A program made the position numbers and the translations under genes. A model generated the notes under the pieces. The model saw only the letters and a program-made list of their open reading frames with translations. It had not been told where the DNA came from and made no database searches. A stretch of 64,000 bases of DNA from Akkermansia muciniphila (lineage in GTDB: Bacteria > Verrucomicrobiota > Verrucomicrobiia > Verrucomicrobiales > Akkermansiaceae): assembly GCF_002884975.1 (NCBI RefSeq), contig NZ_PJKB01000001.1:1202596-1266595 (forward strand). Reading direction: 5' to 3'. Within the stretch, counting starts at the first letter, position 1. Each line of letters starts with the position of its first letter. Of this stretch, positions 1 to 9,100 are shown one piece after another.

Positions 1-309
1 CCTGCCTTCATAAATCATGCACCTTCCCTGCCCGTTCAGAAACGGGCAGCTGCCGTCCGGGTGCAGTTCCACGCGCGTACGTCCGGCGGCACGCCATGCC
101 TTCCAGGCAACCCACGCCTCCCCCAGCGTCACATGGGGGGTCTCCCCGGTCAGGCGGAACCGGCAGCAATCCGCCGTGCCCGTACAGGAACGCGCAGCCC
201 CGGAGGCCCGGACGGAGCCTTCCGCCAGCAAACGGCGCACCTCCGTTAACAATTCAGCGGAGGGGGCGCACCCCTCCGCCTTTCCATGACGGCACTTGCC
301 GGACGCCAT
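1..309 (-). CDS. YkgJ-family cysteine-cluster protein, 3' end cut by window edge
   Basis: Reading the minus strand from an ATG at 309 gives an open frame of 103 codons that runs off the left edge. It contains the pattern CCRFRLTGETPHVTLGEAW and later CPFL-x5-C-MIYEGR. This spacing of cysteines is typical of the YkgJ/UPF0153 family, small cytoplasmic proteins predicted to bind a metal ion or Fe-S cluster; their biochemical role is mostly unknown. The gene starts 13 bases after the argJ stop on the same strand, so it may be cotranscribed with argC-argJ. Further cysteines expected near the C terminus lie outside the window. The first 20 or so residues are rich in Cys, Lys and Gly, so the true start could be a little further in. 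Confidence 0.75.
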   Translation of the reverse strand, partial: MASGKCRHGKAEGCAPSAELLTEVRRLLAEGSVRASGAARSCTGTADCCRFRLTGETPHVTLGEAWVAWKAWRAAGRTRVELHPDGSCPFLNGQGRCMIYEGR

Positions 310-322
310 GACAGATGACTCC

Positions 323-1576
323 CTAAAGCGTCAGGCCGTCAGCCTTCGCCTGGTTCCAGTACGCGTACTCGGAGCGGTTGAAATCAACATACTCCGGAGA
401 CAGGTCCGTGGTATACACCGTGTGAGAAAACTCCCCGCGGTTCAGATTAATCTCCACCAGGAAGGCGGGCGCCTGCACGGCCTGGCGCAGGTCGTCAGAC
501 GGCGTATCCGCCTGCATGCCGCCGCGGCACGCGGGAAGTCCGGCAATGTCGATGTTGATCTTCTCTTCATCCACCTTAGCACCACAGTAGCCCACGGCAT
601 GGATGATACGGCCCCAGTTGGGGTCGTTGCCGTTCCAGGAACTCTTCACCAGGGAGGATTTGGCGACGGCTTCCGCCGCCTTCTTCGCTTCCTCCTCCGT
701 GCGGCCTCCGGTCACGCGCACAGTCACAAACTTGGTCACGCGCTCGCCGTCCTGCACAATGTGCTTGGCAAGCTCCAGCATCACATGGGCCAGAGCCTGC
801 TGGAACGCGTAAATATCTTCCGGGGATTCCAGCTTCACGCCGGACGCGCCGTTCGCCATCACCAGCACCGTGTCATTCGTGCTCATGTCACCGTCAATGG
901 TGATGCAATTAAAGGAACTCTTCACGCCGGACTGCACGCACAGCTCCAGCACGTCGCGGGAAATGCCCGCATCCGTCGTAATGAAGCACAGCATGGTAGC
1001 CATGCAGGGATTGATCATGCCCGCGCCCTTGCAGCACGCGCCAATGCGCACGGGCCTGCCCTGCACCATGAACTCAATGGCGATGATCTTTTCCTTCGTA
1101 TCACTGGTCATCACAGCCTGGGCTACTTCATGGCCCTTGTCACGTGAAAGGCCCTCCGCCAGTTCCGGGAACTTGGGATAAATGCGCATCATGGGCATCG
1201 GCAGGCCGATCACTCCGGTGGAACACACGGCTACTTCCGCAGGCTTCAGCCCCAGAAGCTCCGCTACGCTCCTGCATTCGCCCCTGGCGTCTTCCACCCC
1301 CTGGGCTCCGGTACAGGCATTCGCATTCCCGCTATTCGCCACAATGGCGCGGATATCCCCCTTCCGGAGGTGCTCACGGCTCACCTTCACGCAGGCGGCC
1401 TGCACGCGGTTGGTTGTGAACGTGCCTGCGGAAACGCAGGGTTCCGTGGAATAAATCAGGGCCAGGTCCAGGCGCGTGGCCGTAGGCTTCTTGATGCCGC
1501 AGCTCACGGCGCTGCCCAAAAAGCCCTGGGGCGTGCAGACGCCCCCGTCAACCGGAATATAGGATGAATCATTCAT
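323..1576 (-). CDS. argJ: Bifunctional glutamate N-acetyltransferase / amino-acid acetyltransferase ArgJ
   Basis: ArgJ moves the acetyl group from N-acetylornithine to glutamate, which recycles it in arginine synthesis; bifunctional forms also use acetyl-CoA. The 417-residue protein has the usual family length. It shows NSGNANACTG near residue 81, CSTGVIGLPMP near 118, KGAGMINP near 183 and the self-cleavage motif ATMLCF at 193-198, where Thr194 would become the N-terminal nucleophile of the beta chain. The pattern NGNDPNWGR, also typical of ArgJ, is near the C-terminal third. It follows argC by 32 bases on the same strand. Whether it is mono- or bifunctional cannot be decided from sequence. 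Confidence 0.97.
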   Translation of the reverse strand: MNDSSYIPVDGGVCTPQGFLGSAVSCGIKKPTATRLDLALIYSTEPCVSAGTFTTNRVQAACVKVSREHLRKGDIRAIVANSGNANACTGAQGVEDARGECRSVAELLGLKPAEVAVCSTGVIGLPMPMMRIYPKFPELAEGLSRDKGHEVAQAVMTSDTKEKIIAIEFMVQGRPVRIGACCKGAGMINPCMATMLCFITTDAGISRDVLELCVQSGVKSSFNCITIDGDMSTNDTVLVMANGASGVKLESPEDIYAFQQALAHVMLELAKHIVQDGERVTKFVTVRVTGGRTEEEAKKAAEAVAKSSLVKSSWNGNDPNWGRIIHAVGYCGAKVDEEKINIDIAGLPACRGGMQADTPSDDLRQAVQAPAFLVEINLNRGEFSHTVYTTDLSPEYVDFNRSEYAYWNQAKADGLTL

Positions 1577-1608
1577 CGTTTTGAAGTGCCTTTCAGCGTA
1601 TCAAAAAA

Positions 1609-2652
1609 CTACAGTACCCACAAGCCTTCCGTTTCATCAAACCCGCACATGATATTGAAGGACTGGACGGCCTGGCCGCCGGCGCCCTTCACCACGTTAT
1701 CTTCCGCACTCATCAGGATCACGCGGTTCGTCCGGGGATCATACGCCCAGCCGATGTCCACGCAATTCGTGCGGGTCACATTCTTGGTATCCGCAGGCTG
1801 GTTGCGCCCCAGCAGGCGCACGAACGGGGCATCCGCATAAGCCTCTTCCAAAATCTGGCCGACGGACTCAGCGTCCGCCCCCTTCTTCACCCTGGCCGTG
1901 ATGGTGGAGCAGATGCCCGTATTCACCGGAATCAGGTGCGGAGTGAAGGACATCACCACCGTCTCCCCGGCGGCATGGGAAAGCTCCTGCTCAATCTCGC
2001 TCAAATGGCGGTGCTTCGGCACACCGTAGGCATGGAAGCTTTCATTGCACTCACAAAACAAGAGGGGAATGGAAGCCTTGCGCCCCGCGCCGCTCACGCC
2101 GCTGCCGGAACAGACAACCACGTCCTCCGGCTCCAGCAGGCCGGCCTTGAACAGAGGGATCAGGGGAAGAAGAATGCTGGTGGGATAACAGCCGGGAGAA
2201 GCTACGATGCGCGCTCCGGCAATCTCCGCCCGGCGCCACTCTGGCAGGCCGTACACGGCTTCCTGCATCAGGGCCGTATCCGGATGGGCGTTTCCATAAT
2301 ACTCCTCGTAAACCTCCGGGCTGTTCAAACGGAAATCCGCGCTCAGGTCAATCACGCGCACGCCCCGGTCCACCAGGCCGCGGGCATAGGAAGCGGCCAC
2401 GCCGTGAGGCAGCGCCAGAAAAGCCACCTCCGCGCCCGTGGCGGCAATCGCGTCCACATCGGAATCCGTAAACTTCAAGTCGGAACCCGGAACCTGCCGG
2501 AAACGGGGAAACACCTCCCACAGCGGCTGCCCGGCATACTGGCGGGAGGTAGCGCACACCAGCTTCACCCCGCGGTGATTCAACAGGATGCGCAACAACT
2601 CCTGCCCGGTGTAGCCACTGGCTCCGACGACTGCTACTTGAACTTGCTTCAT
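1609..2652 (-). CDS. argC: N-acetyl-gamma-glutamyl-phosphate reductase ArgC
   Basis: ArgC reduces N-acetylglutamyl phosphate to the semialdehyde with NADPH, the third step of arginine synthesis. The 347-residue protein has the N-terminal nucleotide-binding motif GASGYTGQELLRILLNH at about residues 10-26, the DLSADFR motif at 102-108, and the active-site region SPGCYPTS with the catalytic cysteine at residue 155. Its length fits the long ArgC type. It is the first gene of a minus-strand unit argC-argJ-ykgJ and lies divergent to tRNA-Pro, with about 100 bases between them. Strong call. Confidence 0.97.
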   Translation of the reverse strand: MKQVQVAVVGASGYTGQELLRILLNHRGVKLVCATSRQYAGQPLWEVFPRFRQVPGSDLKFTDSDVDAIAATGAEVAFLALPHGVAASYARGLVDRGVRVIDLSADFRLNSPEVYEEYYGNAHPDTALMQEAVYGLPEWRRAEIAGARIVASPGCYPTSILLPLIPLFKAGLLEPEDVVVCSGSGVSGAGRKASIPLLFCECNESFHAYGVPKHRHLSEIEQELSHAAGETVVMSFTPHLIPVNTGICSTITARVKKGADAESVGQILEEAYADAPFVRLLGRNQPADTKNVTRTNCVDIGWAYDPRTNRVILMSAEDNVVKGAGGQAVQSFNIMCGFDETEGLWVL

Positions 2653-2683
2653 GACAAAAAAGGTATGCTATGAAAAAAGACTC

Positions 2684-2712
2684 TTGCCAACACTAAAGTT
2701 TTCCTATATACA
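2684..2712 (+). promoter_or_regulatory. Sigma70-like promoter of tRNA-Pro
   Basis: TTGCCA at 2684-2689 and TATACA at 2707-2712 are separated by 17 bases, close to the consensus. Transcription would start near 2719, giving a short leader before the tRNA at 2755. The match is by eye; no transcript data are available. Confidence 0.5.
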
Positions 2713-2754
2713 CCTCGCCGTCGCAAGACACGGCCCCGGTCGGTCCGATTTTAT

Positions 2755-2831
2755 CGGGTTGTAGCGCAGTCTGGTAGCGCACCTGCATGGGGTGCAGGGG
2801 GTCGCAGGTTCGAATCCTGTCAACCCGACCA
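2755..2831 (+). tRNA. tRNA-Pro (anticodon GGG)
   Basis: A full cloverleaf can be drawn. The acceptor stem CGGGTTG pairs with CAACCCG. The D stem is GCGC/GCGC and the anticodon stem CCTGC/GCAGG encloses loop ATGGGGT with anticodon GGG. The T arm is GCAGG-TTCGAAT-CCTGT. The discriminator A and an encoded CCA end at 2831. The anticodon reads CCC and CCU proline codons. A rho-independent terminator follows at once. Confidence 0.97.
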
Positions 2832-2838
2832 CTTTTAA

Positions 2839-2871
2839 CCGCTGTAAGTTGAAAAGCTTACAGCGGTTTTT
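2839..2871 (+). terminator. Rho-independent terminator after tRNA-Pro
   Basis: A 10-base stem CCGCTGTAAG/CTTACAGCGG with an 8-base loop is followed by five T residues, eight bases after the end of the tRNA. Confidence 0.9.
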
Positions 2872-2872
2872 G

Positions 2873-3190
2873 TTTCCGGCATATTGAATATAACCGCCCA
2901 CCCGTTCATGACTCTTTCCACATCACGGTGATACGGCTCTTTATATTCATGCGCCTGTGTAAATGCAGAAGAGTTCCGGAAAAGGAGAAAAGCACACGGA
3001 ATCCTCGTATCCTGTCCCTGCACCTCTCCCGCCTGACGTTGCGCGCGGGATGACCTCTCTTTGAAATACATGCAAACTCCTTCCGCAAGGTGCCCGTCCT
3101 GAAACAGGTTCCAAGTCATCAATAGATACGTCCCTGAGTAAAAACAGCACGTCACCAGCCGGGATTATCCCGAACCAGTAAATAACAATC
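2873..3190. other. Intergenic stretch with no recognised gene
   Basis: About 320 bases between the tRNA terminator and the tail-collar gene. Both strands contain open frames of around 60-110 codons, but none has a recognisable motif, good start context or normal composition. It may be eroded sequence at the border of the accessory island. Confidence 0.5.
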
Positions 3191-3937
3191 ATGAATGAGA
3201 TGATCACAATTAATGGAATCCTCATGGCCACGCAGAATGAATTTTCTGCCCATGCGGGAAACGCAAACATGCACGTCACCGCACAGGAAAAGGAAAAATG
3301 GAATTCCGGCGGTCAAGGCTCTAAAGGAGACAAGGGAGATCCGGGCCCTCAAGGCCCCCAGGGCCCCAAAGGAGATCCCGGCATCCAGGGCCCTGCCGGT
3401 CCACAAGGACCCAAAGGGGACAAGGGAGATAAAGGGGATGCAGGTCCCGAAGGTCCGCGCGGTTCCAGCGTAGCGCCGGGCTGTTTCATGTGGTTCTGCG
3501 GCAGCGCAGCTCCAAGCGGCTGGCTGGAATGCAATGGGGCAACCCTGCAAATCAGCCAATATCCGGAATTATACGCGGCGATCGGCACTACCTATGGCGG
3601 CGACGGAGTCACCACCTTTGCCCTTCCCAACCTGGCCATCGACAACGGCCTCTTCATTCGCTCCACCTCCCTGGAAAGAACGGTAGGAAGCGTGCAGGGA
3701 GATGCCATCCGCAATATTACAGGGGGCCTTGCTACATCTCCCCCCGCGGATAAAACGCCCAACCCCGGTAGCGGAGCTTTCAGTCAAACAACATCTTACC
3801 AAACCACCTGGGGAGGGCTGAGCAGTTATAACGGAGGTAGAATGAATGGAATTAAATTTGATGCTTCCAAGATAGTTCCAACAGCAGACGAAAACCGTCC
3901 CGTCAATATGGCCTTAATGCCTATCATCAAATACTGA
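3191..3937 (+). CDS. Collagen-repeat phage tail-collar (tail fibre-like) protein
   Basis: The 248-residue protein has three parts. Residues 1-35 include [11 protein letters not shown], a motif common in the neck of phage tail fibres. Residues of about 37-90 are some 17 Gly-X-Y collagen triplets such as [17 protein letters not shown], expected to form a trimeric triple helix. From residue 95 there is a tail-collar domain (Collar, PF07484 type), with [34 protein letters not shown] and a typical end in ALMPIIKY. Proteins of this design are receptor-binding fibres of phages or phage-like particles. No other phage structural gene is in the window, so this is either a remnant, a domesticated fibre, or part of an accessory locus with its neighbours. 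No signal peptide is seen. Confidence 0.85.
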   Translation: MNEMITINGILMATQNEFSAHAGNANMHVTAQEKEKWNSGGQGSKGDKGDPGPQGPQGPKGDPGIQGPAGPQGPKGDKGDKGDAGPEGPRGSSVAPGCFMWFCGSAAPSGWLECNGATLQISQYPELYAAIGTTYGGDGVTTFALPNLAIDNGLFIRSTSLERTVGSVQGDAIRNITGGLATSPPADKTPNPGSGAFSQTTSYQTTWGGLSSYNGGRMNGIKFDASKIVPTADENRPVNMALMPIIKY

Positions 3938-4201
3938 TATAACAAATGTGAAAGTATCTGTTGCTGTCATTGTTTGGTCAGTAAACGTCTCGCACAAAAT
4001 TACAGTTCACACAACACGTTGGCGGAATACTGCACTTGTCAATATGCGGATGCTCCTATCATGCCAGTGCCCGGTGGAGACGCCCAACATTCCTGCAATC
4101 ATTGTCATAATTCCAGAAGTGAAACCGGACACGTCAACAACACACGGAAGAAAGACAACAGTAAGCCCTTGAAAAAATTGAACCGCTATAATGCGGAATA
4201 A
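3938..4201 (+). pseudogene. Possible decayed double zinc-ribbon protein
   Basis: Directly after the TGA of the tail-collar gene the same frame stays open for 87 codons. Its product is rich in Cys and His: CESICCCHC, then KRLAQNYSSHNTLAEYCTCQ, then HSCNHCHN, followed by a basic tail. The layout resembles a two-ribbon zinc-binding protein in which several cysteines have become Tyr, Ser or Ala. There is no ATG in frame; the best start is TTG at 3974, without a clear ribosome site. The frame ends just before a strong terminator, so it lies within the same transcript. It could also be a chance frame. Low confidence as a functional gene. Confidence 0.3.
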
Positions 4202-4216
4202 CTAATCCGCTCTTCA

Positions 4217-4247
4217 AGCCGTGGCGAACAAGCCACGGCTTTTTTTT
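4217..4247 (+). terminator. Rho-independent terminator after the tail-collar unit
   Basis: A 9-base stem AGCCGTGGC/GCCACGGCT with a 6-base loop is followed by a run of T residues. It separates the fibre gene from the large NTPase gene. Confidence 0.9.
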
Positions 4248-4318
4248 GGCAAAAACAGAATTATATTGATTCCTTTTTGTTGATCAGGAAGATTGCGTAT
4301 AGAAAATATTGGAGAACA

Positions 4319-7300
4319 ATGAGTAGAAGCGCAGTTGAATCTCATAAGGGTGACAGATATCAGAATTTGCTGGCCGCCCAATACATTGCCGAGATGATGG
4401 ATGAAAAGAGCGGACAAAAAATCGTCCGGATGGAAATTGAATCAACACGCGTCCTGGATGGCGACCCGATAGAAGTAGAAGACTTTATTATTCATCATGA
4501 ATCGGGCAGGAAAACCTACTGTCAGTGCAAAAAAAACCAGACAGCCCGCAGGGATTGGACTATTCACGGATTGGGAGAAGAGCTGAATAAGGCATGGAAC
4601 CTCTTCAAAAACGCTGATGATATCGAGTCCATTGACTTTTATTGTCAAAATGGATTCGGAGACTTGGGAAAACTGGCGGAAGAATCCCGTTCCTATCCCG
4701 ATGTACAATCATTCATCCACACCGCTATCAATAACAATGCAACAATAAACTCCATTTATCAAAAACTGAAAGAAGTCCTGGATATTCAGGGCGAAGACAC
4801 CGAGCTTTGGGAATTCTTAAAAACGCTTTCCTTCAGAACTATTGAACAGGAAACTATCAGGGAATGTACCCTCCTGCACCTTTCTTCCATAGCGACCAAC
4901 GCGAATGCAGCTCTGGACGCAGTGCTGGAGCTGGTTGCAAAAGCCAACGCCCGGGAGAAAAAAACTGGATTGGAATCAAGACGTACCGACTCTTCCTTCA
5001 TCACCCGCCAGGATGTTCTGAAAAAATTCTCACAGAACGGTATATGCCTGGCTCCCTGGTATCCCATAGAAATTCTGAGAGAAGAAATCCAGAGAATTTC
5101 TGCCATTGGCCGAAGTAGTTTTCTCAGGGAAATAGGAGGGGAAAGAATTCCACGGCCGGAAGTAAAAGAAATTCTTCAGCATCTTGATGACGGAAGCAAA
5201 ACCATGTTGCTTGAAGGAGGACCGGGCGCCGGAAAAAGTTGCGTTCTCCTCAATCTTGTCGATCAGCTGGAACAAGATCCAGACGCTCCATACAACGTCA
5301 TCTACCTTCAAACCAAGGAATTTGACGACCTTGGGAACGGCACAGACAGGATATCTCAGGAACTGGGTTACGACTTTCCCCGCAAAATAGCCCGGTTTGC
5401 AGAATGTCATCCCGTCATCGTTGCCATGGATTCTCTTGACGTCATCGCCATCTCAACAGGCGGCGCTGCTTTCAGATATTTTTTCGCCCTGATTGATCAA
5501 CTCAGAAATATTCCCAATATCTTCATCGTCGCTTCCTGTAGAACCTTTGATGCTGCTTATGACTCTCGGTTACGGGCTATTCCCTGGGAAAAACGTATCT
5601 CCGTAAAACCCTGGGACTGGAAGGAGGAGATTGTTCCGCTTTTTGAGAAATGGGGCTGGAATGCCTCTCAAGTGGGTGACAGACAGAAATGTCTTCTCTC
5701 ATCGCCCTACATGCTTTGGATCTATCATGAACTTCGTCAGCAGGGAATGGTCCCTACTCAATCGAATGACATCGACCTTCTATCCGGATATTTGAAGTTT
5801 TCCCTGAATGAAAAAATGGGAGAACCTTCCCGCAAACGAATCGAAAAATCTCTTCATGAGATTGCGCTGAGAATGCTGGCCCGGCACAGAATGGAAATCA
5901 TGGAAGAGGAAACGGAATTGCAGGAGGAAGATATTCGTATTCTGCAAAGCCTCCATATTCTTGAGAAATCAGGGCATTCCAATCTCAGATTCGGCCATCA
6001 AACCTATCTGGATCTCATTTTGGTACGGAACGCCATCCGACAAGGAAAAACCTTGTCTGCATACGCAGGAGAACTGCCTCCTGTTCCCTTTGTACGCCCC
6101 ATTGTCAGAACGTACTTCTTTTACCTCAGAAGCCACAATTCCGAACGATTCCGACAAGAATTAAGGGGGCTTCTGGACTCCAGCCAAATCGCCTTTCATC
6201 TGAAAAGGCTGATGGTTTCTTCTCTTGCAGAGGTCATTCCGGAACCCAATGATCAAGCACTGGTTCGTTACCTGTTCCAGTCAAAAAATGAGTTGTTTTT
6301 GCTGTTCTTCAGAAACATCAAGCAATACGAATGGTTCCTGTTTTTGAGAAGAAACTGGTTTGATGCGATTTGCCAGTCACATGATGAAAGCTGGCTCGGA
6401 TGGATGGTCCATCAAGCCGGTGAATTTTATGAGTTTCATCCAAAGGAGATTACTGATTTTTGGTTAAGCGTACTGGAATTCCCCTGGCCTAATCAGGAAA
6501 GTCTGAAAGAAAATATTATTTCTTCTCTTGAAAAACATGATATCGCCAACATTAATGAAACGTTTCCCCTTCTAAAAAATATTTTAAGCCATCCTTATCA
6601 AGACGAATATGTCTCCTTCCCAGTTGAACAGATCTTGATGAAGATGCCGAAGGGAGAAACAGAAAAATATGATGATTTACTTTTCTCATGGGTAGCAAAC
6701 GGCTATGACCATCACCTTCCGGAATGTCTCGAAACACTGCAAAAAAGCTTAAGGTGCTCAGAAAAGCATTTTTCAAGGAATCACGACTTTCTGGAAAACG
6801 CCATCAAATCATCTTCCTACTTACTAGGAAAATGTCTGGACCATATTATTCAATGGGTCAATCATTTATATGGTTCTGAAAAAGATGACAAGGAATCTAT
6901 TGATTATTGCCTTTCAGAATATGGAGATCTGACTCTTATGAGCCACGAAAAAAACTTTTCCGTTTTTATCATACTAGTCAGAAAAGCGTGCATGGAGCAG
7001 AGTGCGCAAGAAAAGGAATGGTGGACAAAAAAACTTCCAACTCTCATGCAGGAAGTTGATAAAAATCCGGCTCTCATGTTTATTGTAATTTCCTCATTAC
7101 TAATTAATCCAGAAAAGTATTTGACGGAAAGCAAGCAAATCATCAGATATTTTATTACCCAAAAACATTTTTTCTTCCTTCATGAATCCAGTCAATTATT
7201 AAAACAAATCGTTCCATATCTCGATGAAGCAGAACAATATTCCATTATTGATCCACTTTTCGACACTTATCAAAATAGTGATGATCCATGGCAAAAAGAA

Positions 7301-8914
7301 AGAGTTCTTACATTTCTCGACATCATACCCCAACCATGGAAAACACAAAAAATTATTACCTTCATCGACATAGCTAAACGGGGAGGTATCTCCCCACACC
7401 TCTGCCTTCCTGCCGATGCAGACCGAATATTGGGAGGGTATGTTCCTTCAGCCGTCCCTACTGAACGTTTCCTGTGTTTTTCTGAAAACGAAGTTTTACG
7501 AGTACTGAAACATTTTCATGACATAAATTATCAAACATACCCCTTAGATCATGAAGATCCCCACATTCAATATCAATTGCAGAAAGCTATTAGCATGGCT
7601 CCCACACAATTTGATTACCTATGGAAAAAGCATTGGACGGAACTGGATGATCAAATTCATAACGCTGTTTTAGGAGGTCTTGCAGACCATCTTCATTACC
7701 TATATGGTCATATAAGAGCAGACAAGTGGAAAGCCAGAGAAAAACCAGAGGCACAGGAAATAGCAAATGAAATTTTATCCCTGATCAAAAAAACGGAGGA
7801 TTTCAGCGAAAGAACTATTGCCTCAGCGTTGGAAGCCAGTTCCTTGATCGTTTTTGAAGACGAAAAATTGTATCAGGAAATCATTAATTACTTGAAAAGA
7901 TTAATCAATTATATTGATCCATATGTGGAAGAGGTAGAAGGAATAAACATAGGGCGTGTTTTAAATTCGCCCATCGGATCGGCAATCCAGGCAGCTTTCA
8001 TTCTTTTTGAGAAAAAACGAGGGAAAGACATCTCTCCAGAGCACATGCAACTGCTCAGAGATTTTGCTTTGATGGAAAATCCCTCCATCAAAGCATTCTA
8101 CATAGATAGAATGCTTCCGTTATTGAATAATAACCGGAAAATAGCATGGGAATTATTCAATGAAATGGTTACAGATGAACAACTATACGGTACAGATGAA
8201 GTTTACCGTTTTCTCTATTACTGTTATCACAGGGAAATTGATTTAGTAATACCTCATCTGAAGACTATGCATACATCTCAAATTGACTCCATCGGAAAAA
8301 GCTGGGGACAATTGGAGGCCTTATGTTATCTGGATAATCAAATTACCAAAGATGTTTTTGAAGAAGAGATCGTGTCTGCCCGAACAGAAACCTCATGGAA
8401 AGGCGCTTTAAATGTATATCTTTCCAATTTAAAAGATACGAACGATGCTGAAAGTAAAAACACCATCAGGAAATGTCTGGAAGAAATTCGATTTATTTTT
8501 TATTTAAAACAAGATCTGTTCACTGGAGAAATAGATTTTATCCATACATTTTATTCACCCGAAATTCAAGATTACACCATCATCCAATTAGTAAAAATAA
8601 TCCTGGAGAAAAAACCTTCTATTTGCATTAAGGATTTTTCCTTTTTTTCATGGATGGCAAAAGCAGCGCCCAATCATATAGATGATATCCTGGAAATGAT
8701 GGAAACTTTATCCCAAAATACAGTTGCTGAAGATTGGAAGTACTTTTATGGTTCTGAAATCCTTACTGTTATTACGGAACTTTTCAAGGAGGGAGAAAGC
8801 AGAGAAATATCTGATCAGGGACAGTTTTTGCGCCGTTCTCTTGCCATCATTGAACGCTTACAGAAAAAGCATGTAAATCTGGATGACTGGTACAATAACT
8901 TTGAACGGACATGA
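4319..8914 (+). CDS. DUF4297/Cap4-like nuclease fused to a STAND-type NTPase with long repeat region (putative antiviral protein)
   Basis: Start chosen at ATG 4319, preceded by GGAG at 4311-4314; an in-frame TTG at 4277 would add 14 residues but lacks a ribosome site. The product is 1531 residues. Residues 1-75 hold GDRYQNLLAAQYIAEMM, then EVEDFII and YCQCKKN, with E54/D55 and Q69-x-K71 fitting the PD-(D/E)xK-type core of DUF4297 (Cap4-like) dsDNA endonucleases. Residues 300-307 are a Walker A motif GGPGAGKS, and a Walker B-like VIVAMDSLD is at 366-374. The remaining 900 or so residues look all-helical, without signatures, as in the sensor regions of Avs/STAND defence ATPases. Those proteins recognise a phage protein and then activate the N-terminal nuclease. 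This role is inferred. The gene is far richer in AT than the housekeeping genes, which suggests transfer. An SF1 helicase gene follows 186 bases downstream on the same strand. Confidence 0.8.
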   Translation: MSRSAVESHKGDRYQNLLAAQYIAEMMDEKSGQKIVRMEIESTRVLDGDPIEVEDFIIHHESGRKTYCQCKKNQTARRDWTIHGLGEELNKAWNLFKNADDIESIDFYCQNGFGDLGKLAEESRSYPDVQSFIHTAINNNATINSIYQKLKEVLDIQGEDTELWEFLKTLSFRTIEQETIRECTLLHLSSIATNANAALDAVLELVAKANAREKKTGLESRRTDSSFITRQDVLKKFSQNGICLAPWYPIEILREEIQRISAIGRSSFLREIGGERIPRPEVKEILQHLDDGSKTMLLEGGPGAGKSCVLLNLVDQLEQDPDAPYNVIYLQTKEFDDLGNGTDRISQELGYDFPRKIARFAECHPVIVAMDSLDVIAISTGGAAFRYFFALIDQLRNIPNIFIVASCRTFDAAYDSRLRAIPWEKRISVKPWDWKEEIVPLFEKWGWNASQVGDRQKCLLSSPYMLWIYHELRQQGMVPTQSNDIDLLSGYLKFSLNEKMGEPSRKRIEKSLHEIALRMLARHRMEIMEEETELQEEDIRILQSLHILEKSGHSNLRFGHQTYLDLILVRNAIRQGKTLSAYAGELPPVPFVRPIVRTYFFYLRSHNSERFRQELRGLLDSSQIAFHLKRLMVSSLAEVIPEPNDQALVRYLFQSKNELFLLFFRNIKQYEWFLFLRRNWFDAICQSHDESWLGWMVHQAGEFYEFHPKEITDFWLSVLEFPWPNQESLKENIISSLEKHDIANINETFPLLKNILSHPYQDEYVSFPVEQILMKMPKGETEKYDDLLFSWVANGYDHHLPECLETLQKSLRCSEKHFSRNHDFLENAIKSSSYLLGKCLDHIIQWVNHLYGSEKDDKESIDYCLSEYGDLTLMSHEKNFSVFIILVRKACMEQSAQEKEWWTKKLPTLMQEVDKNPALMFIVISSLLINPEKYLTESKQIIRYFITQKHFFFLHESSQLLKQIVPYLDEAEQYSIIDPLFDTYQNSDDPWQKERVLTFLDIIPQPWKTQKIITFIDIAKRGGISPHLCLPADADRILGGYVPSAVPTERFLCFSENEVLRVLKHFHDINYQTYPLDHEDPHIQYQLQKAISMAPTQFDYLWKKHWTELDDQIHNAVLGGLADHLHYLYGHIRADKWKAREKPEAQEIANEILSLIKKTEDFSERTIASALEASSLIVFEDEKLYQEIINYLKRLINYIDPYVEEVEGINIGRVLNSPIGSAIQAAFILFEKKRGKDISPEHMQLLRDFALMENPSIKAFYIDRMLPLLNNNRKIAWELFNEMVTDEQLYGTDEVYRFLYYCYHREIDLVIPHLKTMHTSQIDSIGKSWGQLEALCYLDNQITKDVFEEEIVSARTETSWKGALNVYLSNLKDTNDAESKNTIRKCLEEIRFIFYLKQDLFTGEIDFIHTFYSPEIQDYTIIQLVKIILEKKPSICIKDFSFFSWMAKAAPNHIDDILEMMETLSQNTVAEDWKYFYGSEILTVITELFKEGESREISDQGQFLRRSLAIIERLQKKHVNLDDWYNNFERT

Positions 8915-9100
8915 AATGACGCCATCAACAAAGTTATTTGATTTACAATAAATCATCTATCATCAAATATCCAGCACGTGCAGTCATGAAACAAACCTAC
9001 CGGCAGACTGGAAGAGAAAAACACGGCCCAGACTTCTTTTTTTAATTTTCAGGGAATAGAATCAAAGCAGAACACTACCCCGTCTTTAAAGGAAAAAATA

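Noticed and set aside
2704-2901. Minus-strand frame across tRNA-Pro, with LTGFEPATPC
   Set aside because: It is the antisense of the tRNA and its terminator. This peptide is a well-known false prediction over tRNA genes.
3301-3460. Gly-Pro-rich repeats read as a possible DNA repeat array
   Set aside because: The periodicity is that of Gly-X-Y codons of the collagen domain; no spacer-repeat pattern as in CRISPR.
3948-4172. Plus-strand 74-codon frame with GTG start after the tail-collar gene
   Set aside because: Composition and residue pattern look random, while the overlapping frame shows an ordered Cys/His pattern.
8939-8955. Small AT-rich hairpin TGATTTA-CAA-TAAATCA between the NTPase and helicase genes
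   Set aside because: The stem is short and AT-only with no T run after it, so it is neither a good terminator nor a supported operator.
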